From Drosophila persimilis (Eukaryota; Arthropoda; Insecta; Diptera; Drosophilidae), in assembly GCF_003286085.1 (NCBI RefSeq), contig NW_020825288.1:17670001-17734000 (forward strand): 64,000 bases of DNA, in the 5' to 3' direction. The position numbers and the translations under genes were made by a program. Positions 1 through 15,300 of this stretch are shown here, in pieces. How positions within the stretch are numbered: position 1 is the stretch's first letter; each line of letters opens with the position of its first letter. The notes beneath the pieces are model-generated. The model had not been told where the DNA came from and did no database searches. It was given only the letters and a program-made list of their open reading frames with translations.

Positions 1-245
1 AAGAAAAAAACCCTATATTATACAACTTATTTCACGACACGAGTATTTAGGAATTTAAGATATCTTCCATATCGTATTATCGATATGTATCGTATAAGTA
101 TCGGCAGTAGCATCCTTTGAGACTTGAAATGGTTGAGATTTTAAAAAGACTTTCTTGAATCCTTTTTCTTCCACTTTTGATTTGATTTTCTAATGATATA
201 TCCCTGGCTAAGTACAGGATTAATATATGGATACAATCCACTTAC

Positions 246-524
246 CATTGTGCTGGGAGGATGCTGGATGGAAGCTGCTTTTATCACTGTTCCCCGCTCC
301 CGTACCAAAATCCATGGACGACAGGCGGTTGTTGTTGTTGTTATTATTGCTAGTATTATTACTGGAGACCCCCGCCGTTTGGGAGTTGGATGTTCCCTCT
401 GCTCCCGTGTTCGACGTGGGGTAATTGGGGGCTACCTGATGGTCCGATCCACAGACCGAGGCAGTGGTGGCCGACGACTCAAAGGAGTTGCCGTGCACAA
501 TATCCTCATTTGGCTTCTCGCAAT
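246..524 (-). CDS. pnt: pnt coding exon after the Pointed domain (residues 253-344)
   Basis: 279-nt exon with acceptor TTTCACAG and donor GTAAGT. It starts [20 protein letters not shown] (Asp252 is split over the junction), as in Pointed P2, then becomes an Asn/Ser-rich linker with seven consecutive Asn (a TTG run on the plus strand). It ends in phase 1. The open frame runs a few codons past the donor into intron sequence; the good GTAAGT makes the splice call secure. Confidence 0.93.
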
Positions 525-3500
525 CTGTGAAATGTTTGAAAACGGGGTTTGTCCCCGAAAGAGGTCGTTTGGTAAATAAATTGAGTTATTAGCATAAAAA
601 TACCTAAAAATCTGAGCACACTAATCAGGTTGACCCGAACACTAAGAGCTTTTTAAACTCAATAAATTATATTATTATTTGTATACAAATTTTGTTCTTT
701 TTTTTCGCTCCTTTTTTTTTGCTTGCTTGCTCCCCCTTCTATGATTTTTCTGTGCCACTTGATTCGACTTCCGACCTGGGGACGGACCCCGAAGAGAAAT
801 CGAATTTCAGACAGCGCCGGACAGGAAACGGCAGCAGGAGCATGAAGGAGGGTGAAGGGTGGTTGGGGGATAGCTCAACAGGTCCAACAGACAAGCAGTT
901 GAAGCCCCTCAAACCCCATTTAAGACGTACAGTGAAGGCTCTTTTGCGGCAGAGACATCACAGAGAGATTCACAGAGTGAAAGCTCTCTTGGGTATCTGA
1001 GAATGATCCAGGGTTCCAGCGATTGTATCTAGAGATGGACACGCACATAGCACCGGGGATAGAACGGGGATAAACAGGCACAAAGAAGATTACTATAACT
1101 ATCGCTTAGCAAAGGGCAACTCTTCCCCGATTTATCAGAAGACTTCTTATAAATACTTAGTAATTCTTTAATGGTGCCTTCCCCAATAACAGCGGAAAAC
1201 AAAACTGCCATATTTTGTGTCTTAGGAACTAAATGGAAACTTTTGTGCATGGCTCAAGAGTGCTAGTCCTCTTGTCGAATTTCCACTGTAGCACCCACCC
1301 CAATGTCCAACCCCTTGACTTTGTTAGACAGACATCCGTTTTTGAGTGTCTTTTGGCTCTCCTTTCGCTCTAGGGACAGGTACATAAATTCGTATATTTG
1401 TATCTGCTGGCGCCAGTGGACCACTAACATTCCCCTCACGTATTGGCTACCCGGCTTACCTTTCTGTAGGATGTCCAAATGCTCCCACAGTATGTCGCCG
1501 GTGAAGGGCGGCGTGATGGCCAGGAATTTCTCCTTTCCCAACTCGACCATGGCGCGACCCGTCATCTTGTAGAAGGGATCGAGGTTCATGGAGACCAGCG
1601 AGAACTCGTTCTTGGCCCAATTCAGCCAATAGATGACATGCTCCTCCGTCCACTCACGGGGATCTATGGGAAATGGAAATAAAAATACATTCATATGTAT
1701 GTATATGAAAATAAGTAGTAATAGAAATGTAAATTCAAATGGAAATTAATTGTTTTCTAATGCCTCCCGGCTCTGGGGTTCTGGGTTTCTCTGGGGCTCG
1801 TCGCTTAATTAGGGAGCGTGGGAGTACGAGCAATTGTGCACAGCAATAGCTGTGGGAATATTCTATTAATATTCTAATTCTATCATTTTGATAGCACATC
1901 GGAATATCTACATGTTTTTTTGGGGTACGGGATCGTTTTTGGGGTAAGAACTCTTCTTTGAGAGCTTCTTAGAACATCTTCTTGGAACCAAATGGAATAT
2001 CTAGGAGTTTAAAATCATAGAGCTATTCGAATGGATATCTTGGGACATTGTTTCTATACAATACATATGTAGATATCCTAGGAGACCCCTTCTGTATGGG
2101 GTCATATCATAGAACTATGATTTCTTATTGATTTAAAAATGTTTAGATAAGGGAGCTTCCGTTATGGGATATCTTGGGTCTTCCATTCTTTATGATTCCA
2201 TTTGGGAGATTGCAAAGGACAGTTGAAGAACATCTGATAGATCCCAGTATAGACTTAAGGTCAGCTATTCCTTAGAATATCTGATAGATTCGTGGTATAT
2301 TTATCACGAATACTTAGATACTTCTAGGCACCCTTCCTTCTAGGGTATACATATATACCGTACATGTATCTCACCTTTGGTTATGTTGTACTTTTGCACC
2401 TCCTTCTCCCAGGAGGCAAAGCTGGCCTTGAGCACCTCGTTGACCTTGCGATTGGTGCCCGGCGTGAGGGGTGGCAAGGCAGTGGGCACATCTGAAAGAT
2501 ACAGAAATGAGTTACATTGATTAGATTACAGATAGGATTGACAGATAGAATGGGCGAGAGAGAGAGTGGTAGATGAACCTTTCAGTCGGCTGTGATTGGT
2601 GGACAACTGCTGGAGTTTATGGGCTTTAAGATGGAATTTGCTCGAGAAGCTATGGTAGCTATTGTTGTTGTTGTTGTTGTTGTTGTTGCTGCTGCTGTTG
2701 TTGTTGTTGCAATTCTGAAGGAGGGTCTGATGATGATGATGATGGTTGTAGTGGGCAGATCTCAAAGGGGGCAGCATGCGACTGTCGCTCCAATCGATCC
2801 ACTCATTGGTCATAATCAGGCGGTAACTGATTCTCGAGTTGACTTCTTGACTTCTCAACGATTTGTTGCCGCTGTGGGTGTGAAATGTCAAAACAATTCC
2901 GTTGGACACGAGGGTGGGGTATCTTTGAGATACGAGACTGAGATCGAGAGAGAGTTCTTCAATTGATTCTAATTGATTGGTGTGGTGTGGCACAATCAAG
3001 GCGCGCGCACATTTGACCCCGAAATGTCAGTGAAAGTCGTCACCCCGTTCACGCCTGTCGGATACAAATGTATCTCCAGTCTTAATTGCAATTAAAACGT
3101 TAATTGCATGTATATCACAGACACATTAGTACACTGTCAACAAATAACTATAGCTAATAGATTTTCCGTAGCTTGTTTGAACACTGAACACACAGATACG
3201 CGAGACACAAGTACACTCAAGAGCACAGACACAGATACGGATACATTTTCAGAGTTCTAGAGATTTATGGAAATTTATTTGGCGCACAGCAAGAACACAA
3301 AAACACAAAAATGTAGTATAATTTTGTAATTCTGTGTATCTCTGGGTCTCTGTTGTATCTTTCGGATTTGGCTGGATTTGTGAAACTGAAACGAAACGAT
3401 CGTGTCCGTCGCTGCATATCCCTAGCGACGCCAGAATGGAACCAGCGTCAGAGGGGGACAGAGATAGCAGGCGACAGAGCGAGAGAGCCAGCTGGAGAGA

Positions 3501-6500
3501 GCGCATGCAAAGAGAGCTCAAGCAACAAGTGGAACTGAAATGATTCTCTCTCCGCACATAAATCTCAGGCGGCGGGGACAGGCGAAACGAATGGAATTCA
3601 TTCATAAAACGAAACGAAACGAATGCAGAGCGTAACCACACAGAGAGAGAGAGAGGAAGCGAGAGAGAGAGAGCGTGTGTGTTTGGAACGGAAACGGCCA
3701 TCATCGGGACAGCAGCAGCAGCAGCAGCAACAGCAACAACAAAGGCAACATCTCGTAAAACAACAAGAGCGGAAGAGGGAGGGAGAGAGAAGAGGTAGAA
3801 GGCAGCTAGAAAAAAACACACACTAAAAAAACAAAGCAAAAAACTAAAAGCAAACACAAATACAAGCAGCAGCGCCAAAGGCAAGCAGTGTTTTTTGTTG
3901 TTGCTGTATTTTTGGTAATGGGATTCCAGTCGCTGAGGCAACAGGTGACGATGGGACCCCTGGCAGAAACACCCTCACCAATGGCATGCCCTGCGTGTAA
4001 CAGGTGCGGGGCAGCAAAAAATAAAGGAAAAGGGAGAAAACGCACATGCGAAAAGGAATTGCATCGAGTGTAGAGGAGGAATCACTGAAGAAAGTCGAAG
4101 AAAGGTAAGGAAGCACTTGCCTTTCATTCTTCGCATATTTATTCCTCCTTTTTCCTATTTTTTCTTTCAAACCTGCCATGCCTTCTCTTCTCCTGTTTTA
4201 CCTTATTCCTCTTCTTTTCTGCTCTTATTCCATGTTCTTCTTGTCCATATCTTGTTCCTTAATTTTTTAACCAGATTGAACCCCCACTCCTCGTCACCCC
4301 ACACACATATGGCAAATCTACTCAGGTTTCCCCCGCCCCACCCGACACTCTCTCATATACACGTCATATACTCGTACTCTACTCTCCCTTTCTCCCTCGA
4401 ACACACACTGGTAGTCTCGTTCTCCCTCTAACAACAACACATGATCAACAGACAAGCAATTTATGAATGAATTTCTCTTGTTGCCTCGCACGCGCATTCG
4501 CTTCTTTTGAACAAAAACTCTAGACAAATTGACAAGAACAAAAACAACAAAGAAAACAACAAAATATTGGAAGACACCAGAAGGAGAGAAAGAAGTAGGC
4601 AGTCCAAGGCGGCAGCAGCAGCAGCAGGCAGAGGAAGTAGCAGCAGCAGAGACAGCAGGCAGCAGCACCGGCACCGGCAGAGGTAAGGTAATGGAAGAGA
4701 GCCTCGGGCGGCTTCGGTTTTCGTTGCGTCAAAAACTCCAAAAACAACAACAGCAACGAAGATAACAAAAAGCCACCGATACGCTGGCAGAAGAAAAAGA
4801 AGCAGCAGAAGCAGGCAGAAGCAGAATTAGGAGGAGAATAGGCAGCAAACTCCGGCACCAACAACAATGATCGCTTTCAACGTCGACGTCGGCTGCTTCC
4901 GCTGCTTCCGTTCGATGTATCGAACATTGAAATGCAAGGCGATAAAGGTAGAGCGAGTGGGATGGCGAGAGGCCGATGGATAGCCCGGGTGGGTGCGGGA
5001 GGTGGAGCTGGAGTTGGAGTAGAAGAGTGGCTGAGCCGGAGCGTGTGGATAAGCGGGGGCCGAGCCGCCGCCTCGCTTCAATTACACAAGTATGCGCCAT
5101 ATCCATGTGTGCGTGCATAAGGAAAAGAAGTAAGAATAGAGGAAGAAGCAGCAGCAGCTGGAGAGATACACTGAGAAAAACTAATTCACATCCGCAGGTC
5201 AATTTCGTTTAACCCTCGACGTCTACACTTTTAAATGATTTCAAAGTATAAATTTATCTAACTATTTCCAGTGTAGACATCAGATAAAGCTATTATGATG
5301 GCTACACCAGGTACGAGGTATGCGGTACGGAGTGTACGGAGTGTACGCGTACGGTGCACGAGTACCAGGTATATTTATGAATGAAAAACGATACGAAAGG
5401 CCAAAACGAAACAAAACGAACATCTATGAATGAATTGAAATTACGTGAGGCGACGGCGGGACAGACGGACGAGACACAGAGAGAGAGACGAAGAGAGAGA
5501 GATCATTTGGTCATTATCACAAAACCGCATAATTGGCGACAAATGCAGGGAGGAGAGGTGGAATGAAACCCTTCCCAGCTTTACCGAGTACAACTTTTAT
5601 CTTTGAGATATTACCTGAACGACGAGTACGAGTGTGTAGAAGTGGATATACCAAGGTGGCCTCGCCGCTGTACATTGTATAGGGTATGTGCATGTACTAT
5701 AAAAAGTACTATCACAATTAATACGAGTATGACTTGTAGTCGTAGACGTCTTCGTCTTCGAGCACTTCAAAACGCAGGCGTACTTACAGCTCGAAATTAC
5801 AAAACGTCTGTGCGTGTTCAAAATTCATTATGAGAGAACACGGTACCCAGACCCTAGCCATGGGCCACACACATGGCCCACAGAGTGAGGGCCACTTGGG
5901 GTGCTAATGCCCAGAAAGGCAGGAGAGGATCCTCCTCCCGTTCGACTGAAGAAACGCTGCGGTTGGTACAAGAGAGTACTCGTAATCATATGAGGTGTTC
6001 ATTGTTCACTCCTCATCTGATGATCTTCTTTACGATAGTTGGTTGGTTTTTTTTTTTTTGCAGTCAGAGATCTTTAAATGGGTCAATCATGCTGACCATG
6101 GGGTGTCCGTCCCTCAGTCTGTCTGTCCTCTTACTGGAAGAGATGGATGGTCACGGTGGGCTGGGCTTCTGACTGAGATTTCTTGGCTGGATTCCGTGAG
6201 TGGGGTTTGCATGTGGAGGATTGGTACTTTATTTAACATTTAATGATCTCTATTCTGCAATTTTAAGATCCAAGTTACACTTGTGTAAGGTTTGAACCTT
6301 TCAGGAGATCGATGCTAATTTCTATAAACGATTCTAAGTCTTAATAATCGTAATCGATTAGCATTGTCGTTGTCTACCAAACAGGAATTATGTTTGCTCC
6401 GTTTTCCCTTATTCTCATTATTATGTTCTATCTATTTTTTTTATATAGCTATAATCGATACCTTATTTAGGATAAATAGCCCGCCCTGATATTCCCTAGT

Positions 6501-9360
6501 TCCTGGAACAGTACTCAACATACATATTTAACTTCCGTGTTTTTTCATCATCTTTCCAAAGCATAAATAGGGGAAATCCCCCACTTGAAGCGCTCCATGA
6601 ACAACGACGGCTATGCCGGTTTAGATTTGACCTTTTTATAATCCCAATAATACAAATATCCTTATCAATGGACCAGTTAAACAGTCACTCAGCTTTGCAT
6701 ACGCCACAAAAGTCACGTAGACCACTTTTTGTGCGAGAAGGAATCTCTTCCCACAGATGTTGCTGGACTGTAGATCTCTCGCCTACGCCTTCGTACAAAG
6801 GGATTGCCATATGATTAGCAGACCTCTAATCATACGCCGCTAAAGTGAGTAATATTCTATGTAGAGCACGCTCTTTTTCTCTATGTGACCTTTATCGCAA
6901 TTCCAAGAATTCCCCGCATAACATCGCTTCGCGTTGAGTTGAAGAACACGCGCAAATTTATTAGTGCAGGTTGGAACTGAAAACTGATTGTGGTGCGAGG
7001 CTCTTATCAGGCCAGGGCCTGTCTGATAAGTGTTATCTATGGCCAGAAGTTCTATTCTCAGGTATCCGGACGTCGGCAAAGGTTCTGTGTGCGAATAAAA
7101 GCAAATTTTTTTTTTTTTTGCTCAAAAATTCATTCATAAACGGGTTTCGAGTGGAGTGGAATGGTATGTGCTGTTCAATAAAAGTCCTATTTCCGTTTCC
7201 TGTTGTGTTCTGATAACCGTGATAACCGGAACGAATCGAAGAAAACTGATTGTGAAATCGAATCAAACACCATTTTCAAAGGTGGAGACAGGGAGAGCGT
7301 TTTCTGCTGTCAACGTGCTGCAAAGGAGGGAAAATTAGCAAATAACCAAAGGGCAAACAGCAGCAAACTCTGTGGAAAACTCTCTGCCACAAAGCCAGCA
7401 ACAGGGAGCGGGGAGCAGGGAGCAAAAGTATTTGCCATTGACTTCCGGTCGTTAGATATTTCATTACCAACTTCAGAGCCACCAGTCTGCAACTTCGGAG
7501 AGAGATCAAGCACTCCCTGGGCATTGCATTGTGGGGTACACAGATACAAGATACAATCAGAGATGATGTCTGGTGTCTGGGGTAATTATGTGCAAAATAT
7601 ATAGTGCAATCAATAGCTGTACTTCTAGCCTGCCTCCTCTCTCGAACGTCCTTTGACATGCGTTCATCTATAAAACAATTCCTGCCACGCCTTGGGGCCA
7701 GACGAGGCAACTAATTTGATTGGAGTTTTCAAACCGATAGCCAGACATCTATATGTATTTAGTTGTCAGATTCTTTGATATAAACGCTGCTTAAAACGTA
7801 AATTAAGTCAATAAAAAAAGGGCGCGTCATCAGTGGATTTTAAATAAATACTCGTACAAATTCAAACAGAAGAAAAATGTCATGACAAGTTCTTGGAAAA
7901 GGTTGTCAACTTAGTTGAAAAAAAAAAAGAGAAACGAATACTGGAAATGCTTGAACGAATTGGATGAACACTTTTAAATACCCTTCAAAAATGTCCTCTA
8001 CAATTAACATATTATTATTATACCAAAACTCTCTTCAATTTTATATCAAAATCCTGTTAAAATTTCCCCTGAAATTCATCGAAAATTGTCCTGAAAATCT
8101 CCTAAACTTTTTCAATTATTTCCACTAAAATTCGCCTCAAATTTTCTTTAAAAGTATCAAAATAAATGGCTTCTAAAATTCTGTGAAAAATTTACATTAT
8201 TTTTGTCTCAAAATTTCCTCAAAAACTCTTTTAAAATTAAATAAAAACCTGTTTTTTAAATTTAAATACAAAATTTAAATAATCTTTAAAATTCTACTAA
8301 AATTCTTCTAAATTCAAATTCTATATAATACTGCATTAAAAATTCGTCCAAGATTTCATGGGAAATTCTCCTTAAAATTCCATTAAAATTTGAAATAATA
8401 TTCTTCTTTTACTTCCTCCAAAATCTACACAAAAATTTCTATATACATATATTCCCTGCTGAAGATTTTTATAAATTGTAGAGTATTTGAAAATCTAAAT
8501 TTCCCTTCGATTAGCCTTCGATTTCCTTGTGCATTGATGACATTTCTAGGAACACCCATATATACACTTTTCTAGATATTTATTTTCGTAATATCACCTA
8601 TAAAAAAAAGCGCAAAGAAAGAAGCAGAAATTCTAAAATTCTGGATAAAAATTGTAAAAAAAAAACGAGAGACAGAAAGGAAAGACAGACGGATTGACGA
8701 GTGGAACTGGAAATTATATTGAATGCAAATAAATCAAATAATGTTCAGCCAAATTACGACAAAATACACATTCGAGTATAAATAAATATGTATGCATGAC
8801 AGGAGGCTATCCCCGGGAGTTGGTTGGGGCACATGAGGCATGGAGTACGAGGCATGGGGTCTGGGGTCTGGGCTGGGCGATGAGGGGAGTTTTCGATATA
8901 AAAATAATTGCAGGAATTGTGTGAGTTGTGTGTTTGTCGACGACGTCGTTCGAGAAACGTAAAAAAAAGACAAGAAACTAAAGGAAAATGAAGAGGAAAC
9001 AAGGCAAAAGATCAGGGTTTTGGTTCAAGACTAAAGGATACCCCATAATTGGGGTATTTATTGATGGAATAAGTGGAGTTAAGTCTTAAAATGTAAAACG
9101 AAAGACAATATAAATAGTAAGACAAGTTTTTGCTTGAAAGAAAGAGATGATTTCTGTTAGGTATATAGAGCATATCTTTATACAAGATCATACTCAAGCA
9201 GAGCTCTATATCTCTGAAGGTATATCTTCTACCACAAGATATTTGCCATGGGTACACCCATTTACTCTACAAATACCCCTCAATCGAAGAGGTTCTCTTC
9301 GTGTTGCACATTTTGCAGCTGAACCAGCAAAAGTAGAGAGCAGGAGAAAGATAAAGACAG

Positions 9361-9393
<33 letters not shown>

Positions 9394-12300
9394 GAGGAAG
9401 GGGGTTTCGAGAGAGAAGCAAGTGTAAAAGAAGGGGAAAAGGCAGTGGCAGTGGCATCCAAAAGATGCGACGAAGCGACCCTGGCCACACGACTCCCGCG
9501 ACTACTCCCCGCGCCTCCTCCAGCCGTTGCCGAGGAGTTGTCGTACGAAAAAAAAAAAAACTTACGATACTACACCGGAAATATAAAATTACACACTCAA
9601 CACTTAAACTGTGTGTGTGTGTGTGTGTATGTGTGTGAGTGCGTTGCATGCTGCAGCTGAGATTCGAGATGCAGTGGCAGTGGCAGTGGCAGTGGCAGCA
9701 GTGGAAGGTGCACAGGTCTCAGGTCTCTTCGCTCCACTCGATGCTGCTGCTGCTGCTGTTTGCTGCAACAGGGTGCAAAACGATCGAACCCAATTTGATG
9801 TGTGACTGTCCCTCTCTCTCCCTCTCTCTCCATCTCTCTCTCTGTCTTTCTCTCTATTTCTCTGAGGAAAAGTAAATTAATTGCCCAATTTCTGACATAG
9901 GTAGGGAGCACTGCCAAGTCCTCCCTCCATCCATCCCATCTCCTGCCTGCCATCATCCGCCCATCGACATCGGACATGAAAAGTGTTGCACCTCAGGTGT
10001 GTTCCATAATTATGGGAATATTTATTTAGCAAATTATACTCGTAAAAGTGGTGGATGATGTATGCGATTGAATGGAGTGTCGGTACGGTACGGTATTGAT
10101 GAATGAAGATCAAATGGGATCATAAAAGTGCTGATATTTAAGGGATTACTTATGGAATTATGGGGGGAATTAAGGCTGAGGGTCTTGAGAGAGGTAGGGA
10201 GAATGCAGGGAATGAATAAATATGCCAGAAATTTTAATAAAAAGAATCATCATTTGAGATATTTTGTGATATTTTGTAGGCGTATGAAATGATTAATCAG
10301 CTGTCTACATTCAAGAAAGATACTTTTATTAGTTTAGATACATTGTCTTAGTGAAGTTTTTAAAGATCAAACAAAATCATAACATAATTCCCAAAAGGTC
10401 GCCTCATTATATCTGAAATGCTTAAAGTTAATGCTAAGCTACTCCGTAAGAGAGAGAGAAAGAGATACAGAGTGCGAAACAGTAAGCTAAGCTACCCTGT
10501 GAGAGAGAGAGAGAGAGAGAGATACACAGATCCCCACAGTCCTCGATTCAATGAAGGACACACGAAATTCGCGGAAAATAATATTCCCACGCACTTGAAC
10601 TTGAATTGTGTTGTAGTTTGTTCTGTTTTTGTTATTTTGACAGATTCCAATATTGAGAAAAGACTCAAATTACACAGATACCCAAACACAGACACAGACA
10701 GAGACACACGGACACTTGTAGAGGAGGACAATGGGAGTTCTGGAGAGTCCTGCTGGAGCAGCTTTTACCTGCTAATGATCCTCCCAAAGTTTTGTGCCCA
10801 AGAAAAAGGATCATCTAAAGATGTTTTGGTACTAAATACCCTGCCCCCAGGATGGGTCATAAGCGACTTGTAGACGGCCTTTGATGGCCGCTCTATACGC
10901 CTCTTGAGTGATCGTTGTGGCCCCTCCTTAACCCCCTCTTTAGTGATCTTTTAACCCCCTCTCTATACCCCTCTTTAGTGATCTTTTTACCACTCTCTAT
11001 ACCCCTCTATAGATCTTTAGATCAAGGACTTCTCTCCTTTTTTCTTGGCGTCTCTGGCGTGGGAAAAATCAACGAAAAATTTCGCTCTTCTTTTTGGGGA
11101 TTTCGTTTGCCTTCGTCTCTGCCTTCTTTTTGGTTCGTTTTCTGTGCTTTTTGGCATTAAAATATTCCCCAAAGAGAGATCTTGTCTCCCCCTTCAATAA
11201 TTCCAGCCAGTCGGTGATTTTTGAAGGGGGACCCGACCTGCAATTGGGATCTGGATATGGGGAATGGCCCTTGAGTCATCACCAGGTCGGTCGGTTGAGT
11301 GGACAGGTAGACCTCGTAATGAAGAACCGTCTGATAACAAAGGCAGCCCGCTGTCTAGACTGCTTGACCAACCTATAAATATATACGAGTACGAGTATGT
11401 ATAGTTTTTGCATTCCTTAGACTCTTGGAATACTTGTAGATAAAGTCAAATTCTAGGAAAACTATTGCTGTCATCAATGGCTAGGGCTTGTCTGCTGTGT
11501 GTCCCCGAGTGGTTCTCTGGTCTCGTCTGTCTTTTTTGCCTTTAATTTGGTTTTTTCTTTCAATTTCAATTTTCATTTCTTTCAATTAGTGACAAAAATC
11601 TTTGTCGATTCACAATTCCCTTTGGGGGACAGAGAGCTGTACGCATGCGCAGAAGATTCCTTCGTTGATTCCCTCTTTAATCTTTTAATTGTTCTCTAAA
11701 TTGGATGGTGGGAGGGACCACAGACATACAGACACACAGAGACTCTCTGTCTAATTGCATTTATTCACAATGATTTATTCAGAGCATTCATAGTTTATAC
11801 TCATATGCGTGCGCGGCGACTAAATTGAATCAACGAAGTGGAGATTCGGAAACCAAAAGTCAAGACCAAAACGGTTCATACGATATGTAATATTTTTGTG
11901 CTGATAATATTTCTGAATTTCTCAAATATTCTACGAATTTTTTGGAAGCTTCTTTTATGTAAAATGTAAGTTCCAAGAACTTGAAAAATTTCCAGCAAAA
12001 TACAAAACATAAAAAAAATATATGCCACCAAAAAAAAGTGAGAAACGGTTTGCTGTTTCCCCACACAAAAACAAAAACAACCGAACAAAAAACAACGATC
12101 CATGGATTCAGTAAAAATGTTTATTTAGCAAACGATCAACGGGGGAAGAATACCAAAATTTATATAGACAGAGGCCGCCCGAAAAGTCAATCGGTGGAAA
12201 TCCCCCAACAACAATTCTGCTGCCTCATAAAATTGATGATCAAACGAAAACTCTCACATGGAAAAGGAGAGAGAGAGAGAGAGACTGACAGAGAGAGATA

Positions 12301-15300
12301 GAGAGAGAGAGAGGAGCAGTAAGAGAGTGTGTGAAAGAGTTAGAAGGTGATGCCAAGACAATGCCAAAACGGAACTGAGATCAATCGTCTCTCTGTCCCA
12401 GATATTCTCTCGGACACTCTCCCCCAACCCCTCGGTAAATTGACTTCGCGGCGAAAAAGCAAATAAATTCATTTTTAATATGCCACATGGAAACGCAATC
12501 GAAGAATCGAATGGTATGACCAAAGAATACCTCTTAAACAGGGTTTAGATGGGTTTATTGGATATTGGTTGTAAAATGTAAACGATTTCGATGATTTTTG
12601 GTACACAACTACGTAGTACTTATCGTAATAGTTTAACCAAATATCATCTTGATATGTCACAAATTATATGGTATCATAGATTTCTCTGAACAGCTTGTAA
12701 TACATTTCCGTTTTTAGTAATTTTTGGTGAATAGGTGGGTAATAGTTATCGACATAACTCTACCAATAGTAATTAACTCATAGTAATATCCCAAAGATTG
12801 TACCCAAGACACCTTTTTATCTGAATAATATTCATACGATTTTCATGATTTTTGGTGCATAAGTAGATAATAGTTATCGCAATAGTTATACCATGTATCA
12901 TCTTCATATCTCAAAGATTGAAAAAACTACTGTAATAATTATCCGATATTAATAATTCTTAATAAATAGGTGGATAATAAATTTACATATATGGCTGTAC
13001 CTGTACTAAATGATTTGATCTGGGGGATAATATTCTTTTTAAACAAATGAGATCTAAAAGTTCTTATACCATAGATCGACTCATATCTTAATCTTCAGCT
13101 TCTCTTTACCGTCACATCCAACAATTTGCCGCACGAAGACAATATACCCCTCTATTGTGCTTTGCACGCATCAAACATTAAAAAAACGTCGATGTTTTTT
13201 AAATTTTTTATGGGTATTTTGTTTCAAGCAAGAAAAACAAGGCCCACCGAAACATTAAAGAACACAAACAGAGAGACCGACACAGATACAGATACATTCG
13301 CAGAGATACAAACGGTTCCAACAGATACAGCGATACAAATTAGATGAGACACCGACAGAAACAGACAGAGCGGCATTTCCATGCAACTTCAGAACGGAAC
13401 TTTGTCGAAATGTTTACAAACAAACAACAAAAATATAATGCTAAAAAATATAGTGTATAGATCCCCCGATTAATATATGTACCATATTTTTTTCGTTGGA
13501 ATAAATTCTGTTTATTTAGCGTTTTTTGGTACGAAACAAAACATCAAACGACAAAATAAAGGAAAAACAATGAGTGAATTTAGTGGAAATAATATCACAC
13601 AAAAATCAATGTTTATGATGGTTCCAAATCCCCTCCTATCTAAAATCATATATGGTATGTTCTTCCTGCTTTCTAGATCTGAGATCTCTAGAGATCTGTT
13701 TCACAAATTATGAGTTGTATCCACGGGGGGGGGTGTGTGGCATGTGGCATGTGGCATGTGGTAGATGGGGATTCTATAGATCAAAGAACCAATGTTTGTT
13801 GCCATTGCACTTGTTGTGTGTGCGTTCTCCCTCCCCCCACACCTATCTCTATATCTTTATAGAGACGCAGAGATACATTCATGAAAGGTGTGAATAAAGT
13901 GGCACTCGGTACAACGGAAGGCTGCCGTATGCCGTACGAATGTCTGATATCAAACAGACACTTTGGCAACGCTGTTTGAAGTGCAATCAGCGTTCATGTT
14001 CAGATTGTGATTCTATAAATATCGCCTCGATATAATCTATGTATATCCATAAACTATCCTCAAACGAAAGGCCGAGCCGCTTTATGAAAGGAAATGACCG
14101 ACCGACCCCGACCGAAGTGACTGTAGATCTGAAACGATCGTAAAGTTTAGTTCCCTGTGAAGTGGGATTCGATAAACTAAAGATCATTTAAGATATGATA
14201 TGATTTAAGGAATTTGAAGGAATAAAGACGTTGGAAAAGATAAAGAGAAAAAGGTGTTATATGGAAATTAATCATGAAATAATATTACTTGGGATTCGTA
14301 TGCAAAAAACGTTCAGTTTCTTCTTCTAAGAAACATTATAGTATCTATCGCACTACCAAATCTGATTGAAATCGGATCATTATTATAGCCAGAATTAAAC
14401 AAACAAAGTCTCCAGTCCAAAATCTCTCTCCCAGTGTGACTTAGCAATGAAGTCCAGCCAGAAGAAGCCTCCAAGACAGCGCACTACCTCTCCAGCGCCT
14501 GCTCTCTCCCAGTAATACTCTTTCTTGATTTCTTCGGCTCTCTATTCCAGTGTGACTTAGTCCAGAAGAGACTCCTTCCATCTCTCTTCCATCTTCAAAA
14601 AACACGCTTTTCCATTCCCCTTTCAATCATTACAAAATCACGACCCCCAAACGATAATCGAATTATCAGTAACAACGAGTCAATCGATGGATGAACAAGT
14701 GTAATATAGAATTCAATGACTGGTTGACTGACAGATTGATTGATTGATTAATTGCCTGCCCAATGGATGAACTCCCATCATGATCTTTGCCAAAAACCTG
14801 AAGGAAATATCACATAAGTATATACATATAGAAAATATCCCATAAATCTTTGGGCCATTGAGCAACCCAGCGAATGAACAGACATATTTTTAATCAAGCA
14901 CTCATTAAGTCTACAAGATCTAGCCAAGAGCTGGCAATATAATTAAGAGAAATTAGATTTCCATCGGCCATCGGATGATCATCATCATGGATGAGAGATG
15001 GGTGATGGGTGATGGGAGAGACGACCTGTTGGATCTGCCACTGGTGCTGGCTGCCGTCGAGATTTGTTTCGTTGTTTAACGCTTTTGCAATTCAGCTGTC
15101 GATCATTTCATTCATAAAAACACCCATACTCGTACGGTATCCATCCATGAGAGTTGATCTGGAAAACTTGCACACATCCGCACACCCAGCCCGTCGATCC
15201 ATCGATCCATTCAGCCACCCGCCGCCTGCTGCTTCAGCTCCGATCTGTGGGTCTCTGCTCTGCCCCATTCGGTCCACTACAAACGAAGTGATTAATTCAT

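Noticed and set aside
3249-3941. 230-codon minus-strand open frame
   Set aside because: Its residues are runs of Leu, Ser, Phe, Cys and Ala from CT and CTG repeats; composition artefact, no recognisable protein.
13682-13697. 16-bp perfect palindrome AGATCTCTAGAGATCT
   Set aside because: Isolated, made of repeated GATCT words common in this intron; no second site or partner to suggest function.
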